Shown: positions 38,501 through 51,200 of the stretch, in pieces
How the letters are laid out: each line of letters starts with the position of its first letter
Position numbering within the stretch: the stretch's first letter is position 1
Source of the DNA: Chaetorhynchus papuensis
Lineage: Eukaryota; Chordata; Aves; Passeriformes; Rhipiduridae
Assembly (NCBI GenBank): GCA_013396525.1
Contig: VWYX01001327.1
Span: forward strand, 68,033 to 132,032
Length of the DNA stretch: 64,000 bases
Direction: 5' to 3'
Translations under genes and position numbers: made by a program
The notes under the pieces: generated by a model
Told to the model about the DNA's origin: nothing
The model's database searches: none
Seen by the model: the letters and a program-made list of their open reading frames with translations, nothing else

Positions 38501-41259
38501 GGTTTGTAAGCAATTTGCCACACTTGTCATCCTTGCTGTATAAAAGCCTTTCCCGGAGGACATTGTTCTAACAAAATTATCCATTGCAAAGGCCAGCAGC
38601 ATGCTCATCGTGTCTCAATCAAGGCTGCATGAAGAGGAAACCATGCATGTCTATCATCTGGACAATCAGTCTTTCTGACTGCAGTCTATTCTAAAAGGCT
38701 AGTCCTTAGAAGCACCTAATTTTTCAGTTGGAAATTATTTCTCTTTGTCTGGCAGAAGCATATAGCAATGAACATCCTCTGAGAACAATATTCAGAGGCT
38801 TAAAGCAGAATCCATGTAAATACATCAGAAGCATCCTTGTAACCTCTCTGTGACCAAACAAAAGAAAAAAAAAATCCAAAAATTGTGTATTTGTGATATG
38901 AAGTAGCTGAAAACAACAACAAAAGAACAACAAAAGAAAGATGAGCACAGCACACTGGTCCCTGTGCACTTCCATTTACACTTTTGATACTGCTCCTGTC
39001 AGTCTCCTTGTTTAGCCTATCTTCCCTCTGCACATTATCATCTGCTGTATTAAATACAGAGGAAAAAAATTCACATGGTCAAAGAAAAGGAAGAATTATT
39101 TCCGAGGAATTCTTCATAATCACAATACACTACCTTAATCGCCAAACTGCAATCTGTATCTGATTTACATGAAATTACACTACTTTCCCATGATCAGTTA
39201 AGTTCTTTTAGCATTGTCCCAACTGCTTGTACTGGCAATTCAAAGGGAAAAAAACCAATGAATTACAAATAACATCCTCAGAGATCCACAAGTATAAGGG
39301 TCAGATGAGTATAAATGACAAAATACAGCAATTTACACAACAACAACAGAGTTATTGCTTCATCTGCACTAATGATTTATCTATCGCGTGTGCTTTCTGC
39401 GAAGGTAAAGCTCTCAGTCAGGCAAGGTCTAAGGATTTCCAGTTCATTCTTACTTTCTTCCTTCATTCTTTTATGACATTTTTAAAATCTGCTCAAAAGA
39501 AATTCTTCAAAGGGACCAGATCTGAACCATGATGACAAAGGCATGTATAGATGGAAGTAGGAATGAAGCTGGGGATTTTTTCAGTCCAACTTGACAGGAA
39601 GATTCACTTTTCCTTATCTGTCTTATCTCTAAGATCAGTAACACGGAGACAAATTGGCTTCCTTATGGGAGGAAAGAAGCACAAGCGAAAGCATTTTTAT
39701 ACTATGGAGTTGCCACAGCCTTTATTTTCAAGCTCAATATCATCAAATGCAAATTAACATCTCACTTTATATGAAGCTCTTCTTGCCAGTCTACAATCCT
39801 CCTCATCCTTCTACCTCCTCCTGCATACTCTTGGAAGAGATGTGGTCTCTGGCAGCTATTTAGTTTGTGCAAATTAAAAGGCATCACTTCATGACAGAGG
39901 TGTTTTTGTTTGACTTCTACATGCACAGGCTGGGATGTGAACTGAAGGTCTGATTGCTGGGTCAGCCTGCCCAATGTGCATAAATGAAGATTTATTTCTG
40001 GGGGTTTTGGTCTGTAGGTTTTTTTTTAAATGAAGTGACTTAAAATCTAGGAAGCTGCCATGTTGACAATTTTTTTCTCTAAACAGACCAGTTACTGCAT
40101 AAACTGTATCCAGATCAGTTTACCTATTAACATACCTCAGCTGTATTTGACTAGGGCCATTTAAAGGGGCAAAAGGATTGTTTATTGTGAGTGCCTGTTT
40201 AATCTTGGGCTCTCAGTCAAGACTGCTAACTCACATACTGGTTTTCCTGATCCATTTGTCTATTCATTGAGAGACCACCAACAGCCTTCCCTCCATGGCT
40301 CTAAATCTCTAGCTGTCTGAATTTTGAAAATCTCAGGACTTAAAACTCTCCTTTTAATAAACTAGCTCTCCATTCTGCTTCCATTTTGGGATTCAATACA
40401 AAACATTCAAATGAAACGGGCTGCCATGTCCTCTTTCAAAATCTGATTTCTCCAGCATAGCATCCCTCTGAGAAGGGAAAGAACAGCATTCCTGTATATT
40501 CCCACACAGTAACAAGAAGTTGCCACAGGGACTTCTGCCCACTGTGCGGCAACTGCTGTCCTAAATAATCCCTAAACTCCAGTCACCACACGTTGCTCTC
40601 AAGAGTAGTGTTCTTGGGTGGGAACAAGGACAGCAGATCTAGGTTTGCCGAGCAAGACAAAAGCAAGGTGCAATTTATACTTCCGTTCTTGAAATCCCAG
40701 CAGCAGAAATGCGGCGTTTGTGAAACAGTATTTGCCTTCTGCTTGTGAGAGTCATAGCTGAATTTGGTTCAGGGAGTTCCTCAAAGCAGTCAGTCTTAGA
40801 GAGCTTTACATCCTTCTGCCTTTCACTCAAAAATCTGTATTGCTTTCTAGTTCTAAAGAAATTCACTTCAGATGGTAACATTTACATGACAAATACTCAA
40901 TTCAGCTTCTGATTCAGATCTTAGCTATTTGTTGCATTTCCACAATTTACTAAAACTAAGCTCATTATGAAGTATGAAAGGTCAAGTCTCCAGAAAGTAT
41001 CAAAATAAAATCAGTTACCGGTCCTTAACTGTTCATGGTTGGAGGTTTTTATCAGCTGGACTTTTGAACAACCATTACAAATTTGGACTAGAATAATTTA
41101 TATCAAAACAAGTAAGCATGTTGCAGTGTAAGGCTGTGTGCATCATCTCAGCCAGTAAGGAGGAAGATGCAAACACGCCTCCAAGGAGATGGTCGAAGGG
41201 CAGCAGCGCTATGAGGATTAAGGTGTCAACAGCAAGGGAGGGAGAGAGCATATTACTAC

Positions 41260-41363
41260 AGTGTGGGAGCAGCTGGACTGGAAGCACAGGTCTGCTGAAT
41301 GTTAAAAGAACAACGACTAAATTAATAATAATTGTATCTTTTGTACAGATCACGACCAGCTGA
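41260..41363 (-). repeat. Left arm of a long inverted repeat
   Basis: The reverse complement of this 104-bp arm aligns with 41826-41930 over its whole length with few mismatches. Shared blocks are tacaaaagatacaatta, ttaatttagtc, gtgcttccagtccagctg and cccacact. Similarity stops abruptly on both sides of the arm. Confidence 0.85.
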
Positions 41364-41825
41364 AAAATTTTAGCATCCGAAAGTTTCTAGCAAGAAGCAT
41401 GCAAAAGCCGTTGCAAAATATGTGAGTAAAGCTCCCGTTCTTGGGAGGTAGAGTGCCCCATATCACTGCTCTAACCCCACAACTCACCCAAATACAGGGG
41501 TTGGCGGCCTTCTGATTGAAGGCTGTGGCCATTTAGTTTCACCGTTGGATTAGAGGGTCACCACCGGATTCCAAGTAGTCCTCACCCGGCGCAGCATTTG
41601 TGGCAACTGAGAAAGCACAAGTCAGTACTGGATGCCACACAAACCTTATTTTCTTGATTAGCTCTTTTTTAAGGTTACACAGGTGGATCCAACTTTGCAG
41701 CCAAGTAAGATATCATACATTTGTGCCCATTCACAAGCCGACTGCTCTTCCACGTCAGCACATACATACATTCCTTAGAGGAGGTCTTCCAGCCCAGGGA
41801 CACACGCTGCCTTCCGAACATCTTA

Positions 41826-41930
41826 TTCAGCTGGTCATGATCCATACAAAAGATACAATTATAATTAATTTAGTCATTGTTCTTTAATCATCAAGCAGAC
41901 CCGTGCTTCCAGTCCAGCTGTTCCCACACT
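41826..41930 (+). repeat. Right arm of a long inverted repeat
   Basis: This arm begins ttcagctggtcatgatcc and ends ccagctgttcccacact, the inverted partner of 41260-41363. The arms are separated by about 460 bp that I could not assign to a family. No target-site duplication is visible outside the arms. It could be the two ends of a non-autonomous element, or two unrelated insertions of one repeat in opposite orientations. Confidence 0.85.
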
Positions 41931-44900
41931 AGAGCTCTGCTTTATCCATCTTGTCAGGTTATTTGATCCTGGACTAAGTAATGGACATGTTTACTTAGCA
42001 GTGTATTTTTAAAAGATTACCAAGGGGGACAGAGTATTTGGTGAATAGTTTTCTATTTCACGGGAATAAAAGAACCTCAACAATAAAGGAAAAGAAAAGA
42101 ATTGTTCTGTGAGGGTGCAAGCTAAACAGAAGTGATAGGGTGATTGAGAGAGGTAAAGTGTAACTTGCAGAGAAAGGAAAACTGAGTGTTGTCCAGAGTC
42201 TGGTATCTAAGCCTCCCTTGCTAGCTAGAACATATCCTCTCTATCTGTTGCCACATGCTCTAGGACTACCCTCTAGAAGAGACAGGTTGATATAAATCAT
42301 TGTGAAACATACACTAAACCCAGAAAATCACAAAAAACCCCACTGAGATACAAAAGGCTTCCTATGAAAACCCTTAGAGCCTCAAAAGTGTATTCAGCTC
42401 TTACAAAGCTTCCTTGAAAAAACGAGGAAGAAGAAAATAAGCACTGGGCATGCGCCTACCTTAAATATTTTCTGTCTAGACACGAACTGGGAAATATGTA
42501 AGAAAATGTTAATTGCCTGCCTGTATGGTACTCTTTGCAGATTTGCTTAGTCCCCTGGCCAAGTCTGCATCCCTGAGAGATGGGGGATGCCAACAGTGCC
42601 TTAAAACAAGGACTGTCCCATAAACCTCTGTTTTGTGATTATTGCATGAGAATTTAGTGAAGGCACACCAGACATATGAGAAAAGCAGTTTCAATTTTTA
42701 TACCTCAGCTCTAGTTTTTGGTAATAGATCGCTTATCTTCCCTTTTCCCCCTTTGTTTCCCTTTGGATGCAACAAAGAACGAAACATTTACTTATGCATA
42801 TATAAATCACATCAGGGGAAAAAAGAAAAGCCCTCCTGAATGGGCAGAAATGTAGACATTTAAGATGCAGTGCTCAGACCAGAACAGGCACAGGTAGAAG
42901 AATTGCAGGTTCAGGAAAGAGGCCACCCGAGGGTGTGGTAATGGTGAGATCATCCCAGCTAATGGAGGTCCAACAGCAAAACTGAGATAAGCAGCATGAG
43001 ATGCACGTCAGAGTCAGGGATAGGTAGACGAAAAACATCTGTGATTTATAGGGAGGAAACAAAAGGAAGCTAATATGGATTTGGATTGATAGGCTTAATA
43101 TCATGAGAGCAGCTATTATGGTTAATGAGTATCATGGACACAGATTTTGGGCAGGTTGTGTAAAACACTATGAGCCCTGATAGTTTCACCATCCATATGA
43201 ATTCACGTGCTCAGAGTGCTTCAGTGATCCAGTCCACAAGATTAAAATGTTTCATACACTGTTTTTGTCAAGAGTAAGCACACTGTCCACACTGGCCAGC
43301 GTATTTTACTTACTTTCACTGCTTCACCTTGAGCACAAAGCTGGTGAATTCACCTACTGCTGTGTCCATCCCTGGTGCTCTAATCTACACCATTTGCCTT
43401 AGTGGAGGTACAGCCTCCATGAGGAAGAGTGGTCAGCCAACAGAGAACCACTGTTTCAGAAGTTAACCCTCAGACTGTGCTGAACACTTACAATACTAAT
43501 GGCATGCACAGAAAGCTCACGATCAGTGTGCATGCAATAGATCCTTTTGTCCTTGACATCCTCCACCTCCTCCCACCCCACCCCAAGGTTTGACTTACGC
43601 CATCCCCTCCAAAGGGCTTTCTTTTTCTCCTGTTACTGAAGAAACCAATATTTAAATCTTTAATCTGACAATACATACAGGATATTCCTGTGGCAACCAA
43701 CTGTGATGAACTATTCTGTACAGTAGATTGAATTCTTCAGTAATAACGGTATTACAAGGAGATAGTTTTTAGACTACTAAAACCATGTTAAAAGCAGGAT
43801 TGCATAGGATTTACTATCTTTGACACCAAGCTCTAATATTGCTAGTTTCACAAATTATGTTGCTTTCCAGAAAAACAGTGAAGTAATAGTTGTGCTGCAG
43901 TTCTTTGCTAAGCTGCTGCTCCATCAATGTATTGGATGTTCAATCAAATGATCTTCCCTTGATAGGTTTATCTCTCAGTGGGCCAGTGTTGCTCAGATGC
44001 AGCTGTGTGAAATGACTGCGCATTGCACTAGCTTCAGTACTACTTCACTGAGAGCAAGACTTGAGTGTCCTGAAAATTGCTTAGCAAATAGGACTTGAAA
44101 TCAAAGTGACAGCAGTCTCATGCCTTGAGTAAGGCACATTTTGGTACCCAGCAAGGGACCGAAATATAGTTCTGAGTCATTACTTTAATTCTATGGGAAA
44201 GAATCATACAGAGGCCGCAAAATCTGATACAGCCCTGACAGGTCAGTGACTGACAGACGTAAGTAATGCAAAAAATGACTTGGGGGTAGCACAATCATCC
44301 AGTACCATAGAATCAGGTACTCACATTTCTCTTTGCCCAACCCACCTATTACACCTCAAGAGATTCAGAGACTCTGGGGATTTCACGCCACTGCAATCCA
44401 GAAGGAGCTTACAAACCTCTGGGGAACAATCTGCATCCATTTGTCCTGAAGCCTGAATATCTGACACTTGTAGTGTCTTGTCTGCCTTTATACGGTGGGG
44501 TGGGAGTGGGAGGAGAAAATCAAGAGATTTTTGTAGAGGAAGGCTAATAATCAGAATACTCTTCTTATTCAGCATTATTACTCCCTACTGAATTAGATGC
44601 ATTAGCGAAAGGTACTTCATTTCTTTGGAGATAAAAAAGAACAGTCTGAATTCTTGAGGAAATATTCTGCCTATTAGTGTCTATATAAAACCCTAGAAAT
44701 AATGCTCTCAGATATAAAATGAAGAATAAGAAAATAATAAAGGCAAATTTCCCTCTACATGCTGCTCTGCAATTAACTGTTTGAAGCAATTCCCAATACT
44801 GTTAATCTCAAGAACTCTGCTTATCTGCCCATCCAGTTATTTTTAATTTGTACTTCTATTATTACTACTGCATTATTAATATACCCTGATAAGATAGGAA

Positions 44901-45119
44901 ATAGCCTGGTGGTGTTCTGTTTCAGCAGTGCATTGCACGGCATAATAGCCTTTATGATGAACAACTCCCTCCCATCTGAGGAGATTCATGATTCCCTCTG
45001 CTCACAGCCTACGAGGCCCTGGGGGAATCCCGTTTCCTCCCCTGTGTTGGTATTCCATTTCCCAAAAGCAGCCTGGGCCTCCTTGTGCTTACCCCACGCT
45101 GTTATCAGTGAGGGTGATG

Positions 45120-45225
45120 CCCTCTCCTTCTGTGTGGCCAGGAGAGACGCGCCCCCGGTGCCTCTGTCGGAGCTCGTGCCAGCACAGCCTCACCGCTGCT
45201 CCCCAGAGCCGACAGTGGGCAATAC
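45120..45225. other. Small CpG-dense GC-rich patch in the large intron
   Basis: About seven CpG dinucleotides fall within roughly 90 bases (gacgcgcccccggtg, gtcggagctcgtgcc, accgctgctcc, gccgacag). The surrounding intron has almost none. No splice-flanked coding exon is evident. It may be a regulatory element, an old repeat rich in CpG, or chance. Confidence 0.5.
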
Positions 45226-48200
45226 CTAAGGGATTTTATTAGGGGTGCGTGGGGAAGGGAGGGCAGCTTTCCTAGCAGTCACACTGCTTCCAGAATCTCG
45301 GCTCAGGTGCTGCAGCCAAGCTAGTCAAGAATAGATTTCTATTGCAAATCAAGATTTGCATTTGGAGGAAACTCCAGCAATACTGAATGGCAGAAAGAAG
45401 GGGTAAGACATTAAAGATAATTACTCTCACACCATACGGTTTGAAGGATGTCATATTTTTTCGTGAGAAAAAGGGAGCAGGGAAGAAAGGATCAACAGTT
45501 TTTAAGGTTTCCCACATCTATGTTCCTGTAATGGGGTATGTGATGCTGTAAAGGTTATTGTACAGCTTTCCTCCTGACATTTTAATACACACCCCGTTTT
45601 GCCAACACATCTTTTTCTGTCTCTCCTTCAGTATAAGCACTGTAAATTGAACAGATCTGTGGAAAAATCCAGCAGAAATTAATAGGGGTGAAAGCTGTTG
45701 GGATCTACAGAAGCACAGCAGAGCCTCACACACACCTAGAGAATTTTATGTAAAATGCTGCTATTTGTATAAGCATTTTCAATCACCACATAGGAGAAAA
45801 AAGATAATGCATTGTATTGGAAGATTGGAGTAAGCAAGAAAAAGTATATTCGTCTGGATTAAAATCTGTGGCAATATCTTAAGGGAATGTTGAGTTATCT
45901 TTAAAAAAATCTACTCATTTATAAAAAAAAGCAAGTCTATAGCCAGTTAGCCTTACAATTTTTTCCAAAAACTTGCTTAAAAACTCCATATACAGATTTT
46001 TCCTGTCTATTTCCACTGCACTGGTGGGGAGGAGGAGAGGAATACACACACCATGTTTCTAGGTGTAAATGTAAACACCGTATGTATAGTGAGAATTACA
46101 TATACACCTGTCCATCCACACCTATCACAGGTGCACCCACTCCGTTTCTTACTGAGTGCTACAGGAGAGGTTTTGAGCCTCACAGGCCTTAAGAATGTAT
46201 TGACATACCTCCTGATCTTTCATATCAAACAGGTCAAGGATTTCATCAAACTTTGTTTTTTACCTTTGCTATACAGAAAGATTCTATAAGGAGAAATAGG
46301 AACGTTGAAGTATTACTTTTCATACCTGGTATTTCATATCTCATTTTCCAATGAAAGATAATTTAACTGCTAATCACTTTGGCAATAATACAGAAAATAA
46401 AGTCTATTTACATTTGGAAAACAAAGTGGCATCTGGCTATCAGGAATCCAGGTCCACTAATGAAATGTTTCCAAACCCCAAACCACACTGCCCACACTTC
46501 TGGGAAGGAGTCCTCCCTGGAAGCGATTTACAGGTCACATTACAGAGCAATGAAAATCTGGCCATCTGAGGGCCAGAGGCTCCAATCTAACAGGTGTGCA
46601 CATTATGACCATCTTTACAGATCCACCCTGACAGAAGTACAACTGAACATCTCCGGTCCTTTACCCAATAAAAAGCAGTTTAACTTTGCTTTGATTGGCC
46701 TAAGGCCAAATGTGAAAAAGTCTGCTGGGTCCTTTTCCACAAAGGTCTGTCTGCTCTATGCAACCTGCTCAGCTGCATGCAGGTCTGCTCGACCAGACCT
46801 GGGTGCTGTATAGCGGAAAGCAGAGGATGCAGACTTCCACCTGAGGAGAGATCAAAGTACCTAGAACTTTCTGCAAGCACCTTGTTACTTGTCTCTCACA
46901 GTAGCTGGTTTTCTGTTAAAGGTTCAGAGCAGAACACAAGAAAAGCCTGCGTTCCTACTCAGGGAGAGATTCATTTCACCTTCCTTGAGCCAGACAAAAC
47001 ACAGGTATCTCATTCTAAGGCAGAATGTGCTGTGTTGCCTCTGTAATCAACTGAAAAAGAAAGGTACATCTAGTAGGCAAGTCAGCCCAATTCTCTCCAT
47101 TCCTCCATGAGAGGAATACATATAACCAGCCAAGATCAGAAAGGTAGTGATCACCTAAGCTAGCAATATGAAACATCCTAAGGTGGCAATAATGGTGGCA
47201 CTAAAGAGTGAAGAAAAACATAGGAATATAATGACTCAAAACATGGGGATACATGCTTCTCATAACAGCACAAAATATGGATAAATGTCAATAGAGAGAC
47301 ATTCCCCAAAATGGATTTGAATTCTAAAGGAAGAAGCAAAAAATGGTGAGACAGAATAAGAGGAGATATATTAGGAGATATATTCCAATGGTATTCTCAG
47401 CATTAAAATGCAGTTCATGTTGGCTCTTCCTCAGCTGAGCTAGTTATCTATTGAAGTCAGCGTTGTACCACAGAAACAAAGTACAGACCTTCAGAGGAAG
47501 AGAAAGCAGAATAACCTTACAGTTGAACCAGGAGGTTCAGACAAATCATTAGCCCACGATGCCACAGCAGTGCTACAGCAGAGCCTCCTGCAGCGTCAGC
47601 ATCCCGCCTGCACCACTGCTCTCCAACACGTGCTGAGAGGAGTCAAACACAAAAGGAAAAGGCTGGGAGGAGAAGAGCTTTAGGAATTTTTAAAGAAAAA
47701 AGAATTGTAATAAGGTCTACAGCTGACTGCTCAAAGTACAGTGCCTGCTACTTGCCTAAGATCTCAGAAAACTCACCACGGTCCTGGGTTTAGCACACTA
47801 TCCAGTATTTAAACTCCTTCTTCAGCATTGTCTGAGAAATACTCTTGAAATTTTCAGCTTCTGTCATCCTGACTTTCCTGATTTATATTAATCTCTTCAT
47901 CATGAATTTAAAAATTAATTTAATGAGGTAAGACAAATAGAGGCGAGGGCATGGAAGAAGGGGACATTTCAGGAAGTACTACTGAAAGTCTTAAAAAGTG
48001 GAAGTTATTAACCAGAATTATCAAAGTGCCCCAAAATATCAACCAGCAGTACCACCTAAATCGAAAAACAAAGTAAATAAAAATACAATAGCTCAGAAAA
48101 ACTTGGAGGAGATCTGTATTAAAAACAATGTTTTTATATTCTAGAAAAATCCCAGTAACTTTCATTCAAATTGCATGTCCTTCAGAGTTTAAAATTAGGT

Positions 48201-51200
48201 GGCCACTATATTGCCACACTATTTCAACAACATAGGAATATTTTGAAAGTGCACTTACGAGGTGAGCAAGAGTAAAGGTTTCTGTAGCTTCATTAGGTAT
48301 TCAACATTAAACAGTCAAACTAATTGACCAATGTGAGCCTTGTGTGTAAGGCCCATAGCCAAGCAGGAGCCTACAATTTGCAGTCATTCCTGCCAGTAAG
48401 TGACTCGAATCAAGAAAAGAGTCAACTTGCATAAAACTTATAGATTGCTGGGCATAAAATCATATGACAATGCAGAAGGTGCTGGATAAATAAAGTCACT
48501 TAGAAACGTACAAAACCTCGTACCACCAGCCTGAAGTGATTTGAGCAAGCTAATTTTCCTTTTGTTCACAGAAAAATTCATCAAAACAGACCAAGGTAAA
48601 CAATACAAAACTAGATTTTGTAGCTCTTTTCTTGGGTGAAATGTACTATAAAAGAAACACAGAAAGAGATTGATTCTACTAACACAGAAATAAAATGTCA
48701 TCAAAGTGAGTTGAGGCACAGCCTTTTTAATATTTTTTCTGTCCAGTCCAATTCCACCTGGAAATCTCCTCCAGTCACCTCTTGTGCTCACAAGCTCATC
48801 AGTACAATTTCTGAACACACTTAGGAAGACGTCATTACAGGGAGAAACACCATTTTCATTATTTTTTTGAGGAAAAAAAAGTAATTTTAACGAGCAACAG
48901 TCTCTCGTCCCTATTTGCTATCATCAACAGCTGATACTCAGCTTAGGATACAAGTTTTTCTCTGTGATAAATGGAAAGAGATCTTTTTTTCCCAAAGCAA
49001 AGAGTTTCACTTAAGGATTGTAAGTTACTCTCTAGAAAATCTCATTTTCTCTGCTGCAGTTTTCACACCACCCTCCCCACCAGTGAAGAGGAAGATGTCT
49101 GCTAGTTTGAAAGATGGCTTTGTTTTATGGAAAATCAGCAGAGACAAAGGAATTAACAGAAGAGAAAGATAGGTGCCTACACTGGTGGAGCACTTCTAAT
49201 GCTCCTAGTTCCCATGAAGTAGCAGCTTCTTGAAGCTTCACACAGAGAAGAAACAGCAGTTAGAGCTGTTCTTTAAATCATGGAAAACATGACTGCATAT
49301 AAATTTCTTTAAAATACACGTTACTTTAAACCTCAAAGTCAACCAAAATGCAATCTGACAGGCATCTGGCATGCTTGGGTTGGTACTTCCACATCCAGAA
49401 TAAGCTTTACTTTACAGAAAGGCAAACTTAAGTGTTCATAGAAAACATGATTGACAAAAGAAAGAGATTTTTGTCAACAGCAATTCTTCCAGATTCTAAT
49501 AACTTCAGCTTTTACTTAAAGCAGCTTGAGCTTAAAACTCCTCCTAGAAAATCTCATCTAGCAGGAATCTAGGCAAAGTGCAAGAAAGCCTCCACTAGGT
49601 CCAAAGAGTACATTTTGTGCGGAAAAACACAGTTCTGAGCAATTCTGACTGGAGGGCAAAAGGCCACCTGGATTTCATTCCAAGTGGAACTAACTAATTT
49701 GTACAACAATCATGTTGACAACAAAGATGAACACATAGGTCTTCTTTAAATGCCTCAAGGGGTCATCCTCCCACCTTTCAGTAGCCATGGTAACTTTGGG
49801 GGAAAAAAACAGCTCTCACCTCAGAAATTGTTTTCTGTGATAAAGGGTTTAAAATCACTTTTGTCCTCTATCCGTTAACTTTTGCCCCTATACACCTGAA
49901 GGATGAAGAAGAGAGAATCTCTGCTTTACAAAGGAAAGAGAACCCCTTCTCATTCTATCTGGAAAAACCTTAAAGATGGTTGGCAGTGAAGTGAAATACA
50001 GAACATATTTTGCAAGTTGTGCTGGGTGTTTTGCTGACCATAGCACAGGTTTTCATAAACGCCTGCTTAACGTATATCCTAATGTTGACAAAAAAAATCC
50101 TGCCATCCATCAATCAGCAGGTCAAAATGCAAACTCTGATAGCAGAAAAGGAGGTTTCCTGTACCTTTTGGACTTAAACAAGATGTGAATCAATTTCATT
50201 CCCTTCAAATCAACTTTGCTAATCACGTAAGTGTAAGAACATCTCTTTACTTCCCTGCACTGATACAAAGAGTTGACACGGCTACTGAAAGCATCTTTTG
50301 ACAAAGACCATTCACATAATGATTCATACAGGCCATAGCCAATATAATAGTTACTCATTATTAGCACCCTCATTGCAGTTACATAGCTTGGATTAAAGCA
50401 TGTCAAAACCAGTGCAATAATTGTTGCTCAATTTAGTGAAAAGTAAACAAAAACTATTTTAAGGCAGTGGACAGCTGAAATACTAGCAGTTTGTGTACCC
50501 AAAGCATTTGGCACATGCTCCTGTCGCAGCCAAAAGACAGTTGTGAATCTACTCACAAACCTGAACTGCTCGGGCATTAGAGCTTTCTTCACTATTACTT
50601 TTGGCAAATGCTGTGCTGGTTTGGTAGACACACTTTCAGGTTAAAGTGTTCTGATGCTTCCATATACAGTTTTATGTAAATCAATGTGAGAGAAAGATAA
50701 GCTGCAGACTTGTGTAAAGTGAATAGTAGATTTTGGGCTTATTTCAATTAAATACTGTGCTGTGATGAAAGATTAGATGCTTCAGCCAGGAACCAAAAAA
50801 TTATTTTTAACTGAATTTTCTTTACTACAGATCCTTGGCAGAAAGGTGTACGACTCAGGAGCGTCTATCACACTGCCAACCTCCTGCTGCCACTCCTGCC
50901 ATTTGGCTCTGTTTTGGTTCCTATTCATGGCCCCTCCCAGCCAGTTTCCATGCCCAGTCCTGTACTTGATGCCACCAGACCAGCTACCATGTCTCTCATT
51001 CATACCACGCCACCACTAGACTCTCAAAAACCCCTCTCTGTGCCGCTTTCTACCCTGTCCTACACACTGGGAAACAGCCCCTCAGGAGCACCTATTACTC
51101 TTTAATAATCCCCTCTTCTACAACAGCTTGAAAAGGGATATCTAATGTTAGACTGCTGATGGGTTGAGGACACCACTACCAAGATAATCAATAATACCTC

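Noticed and set aside
46379..46813. 144-codon plus-strand open frame with overlapping frames on both strands
   Set aside because: Several frames are open at once, which points to a stop-poor base composition rather than coding. No domain seen.
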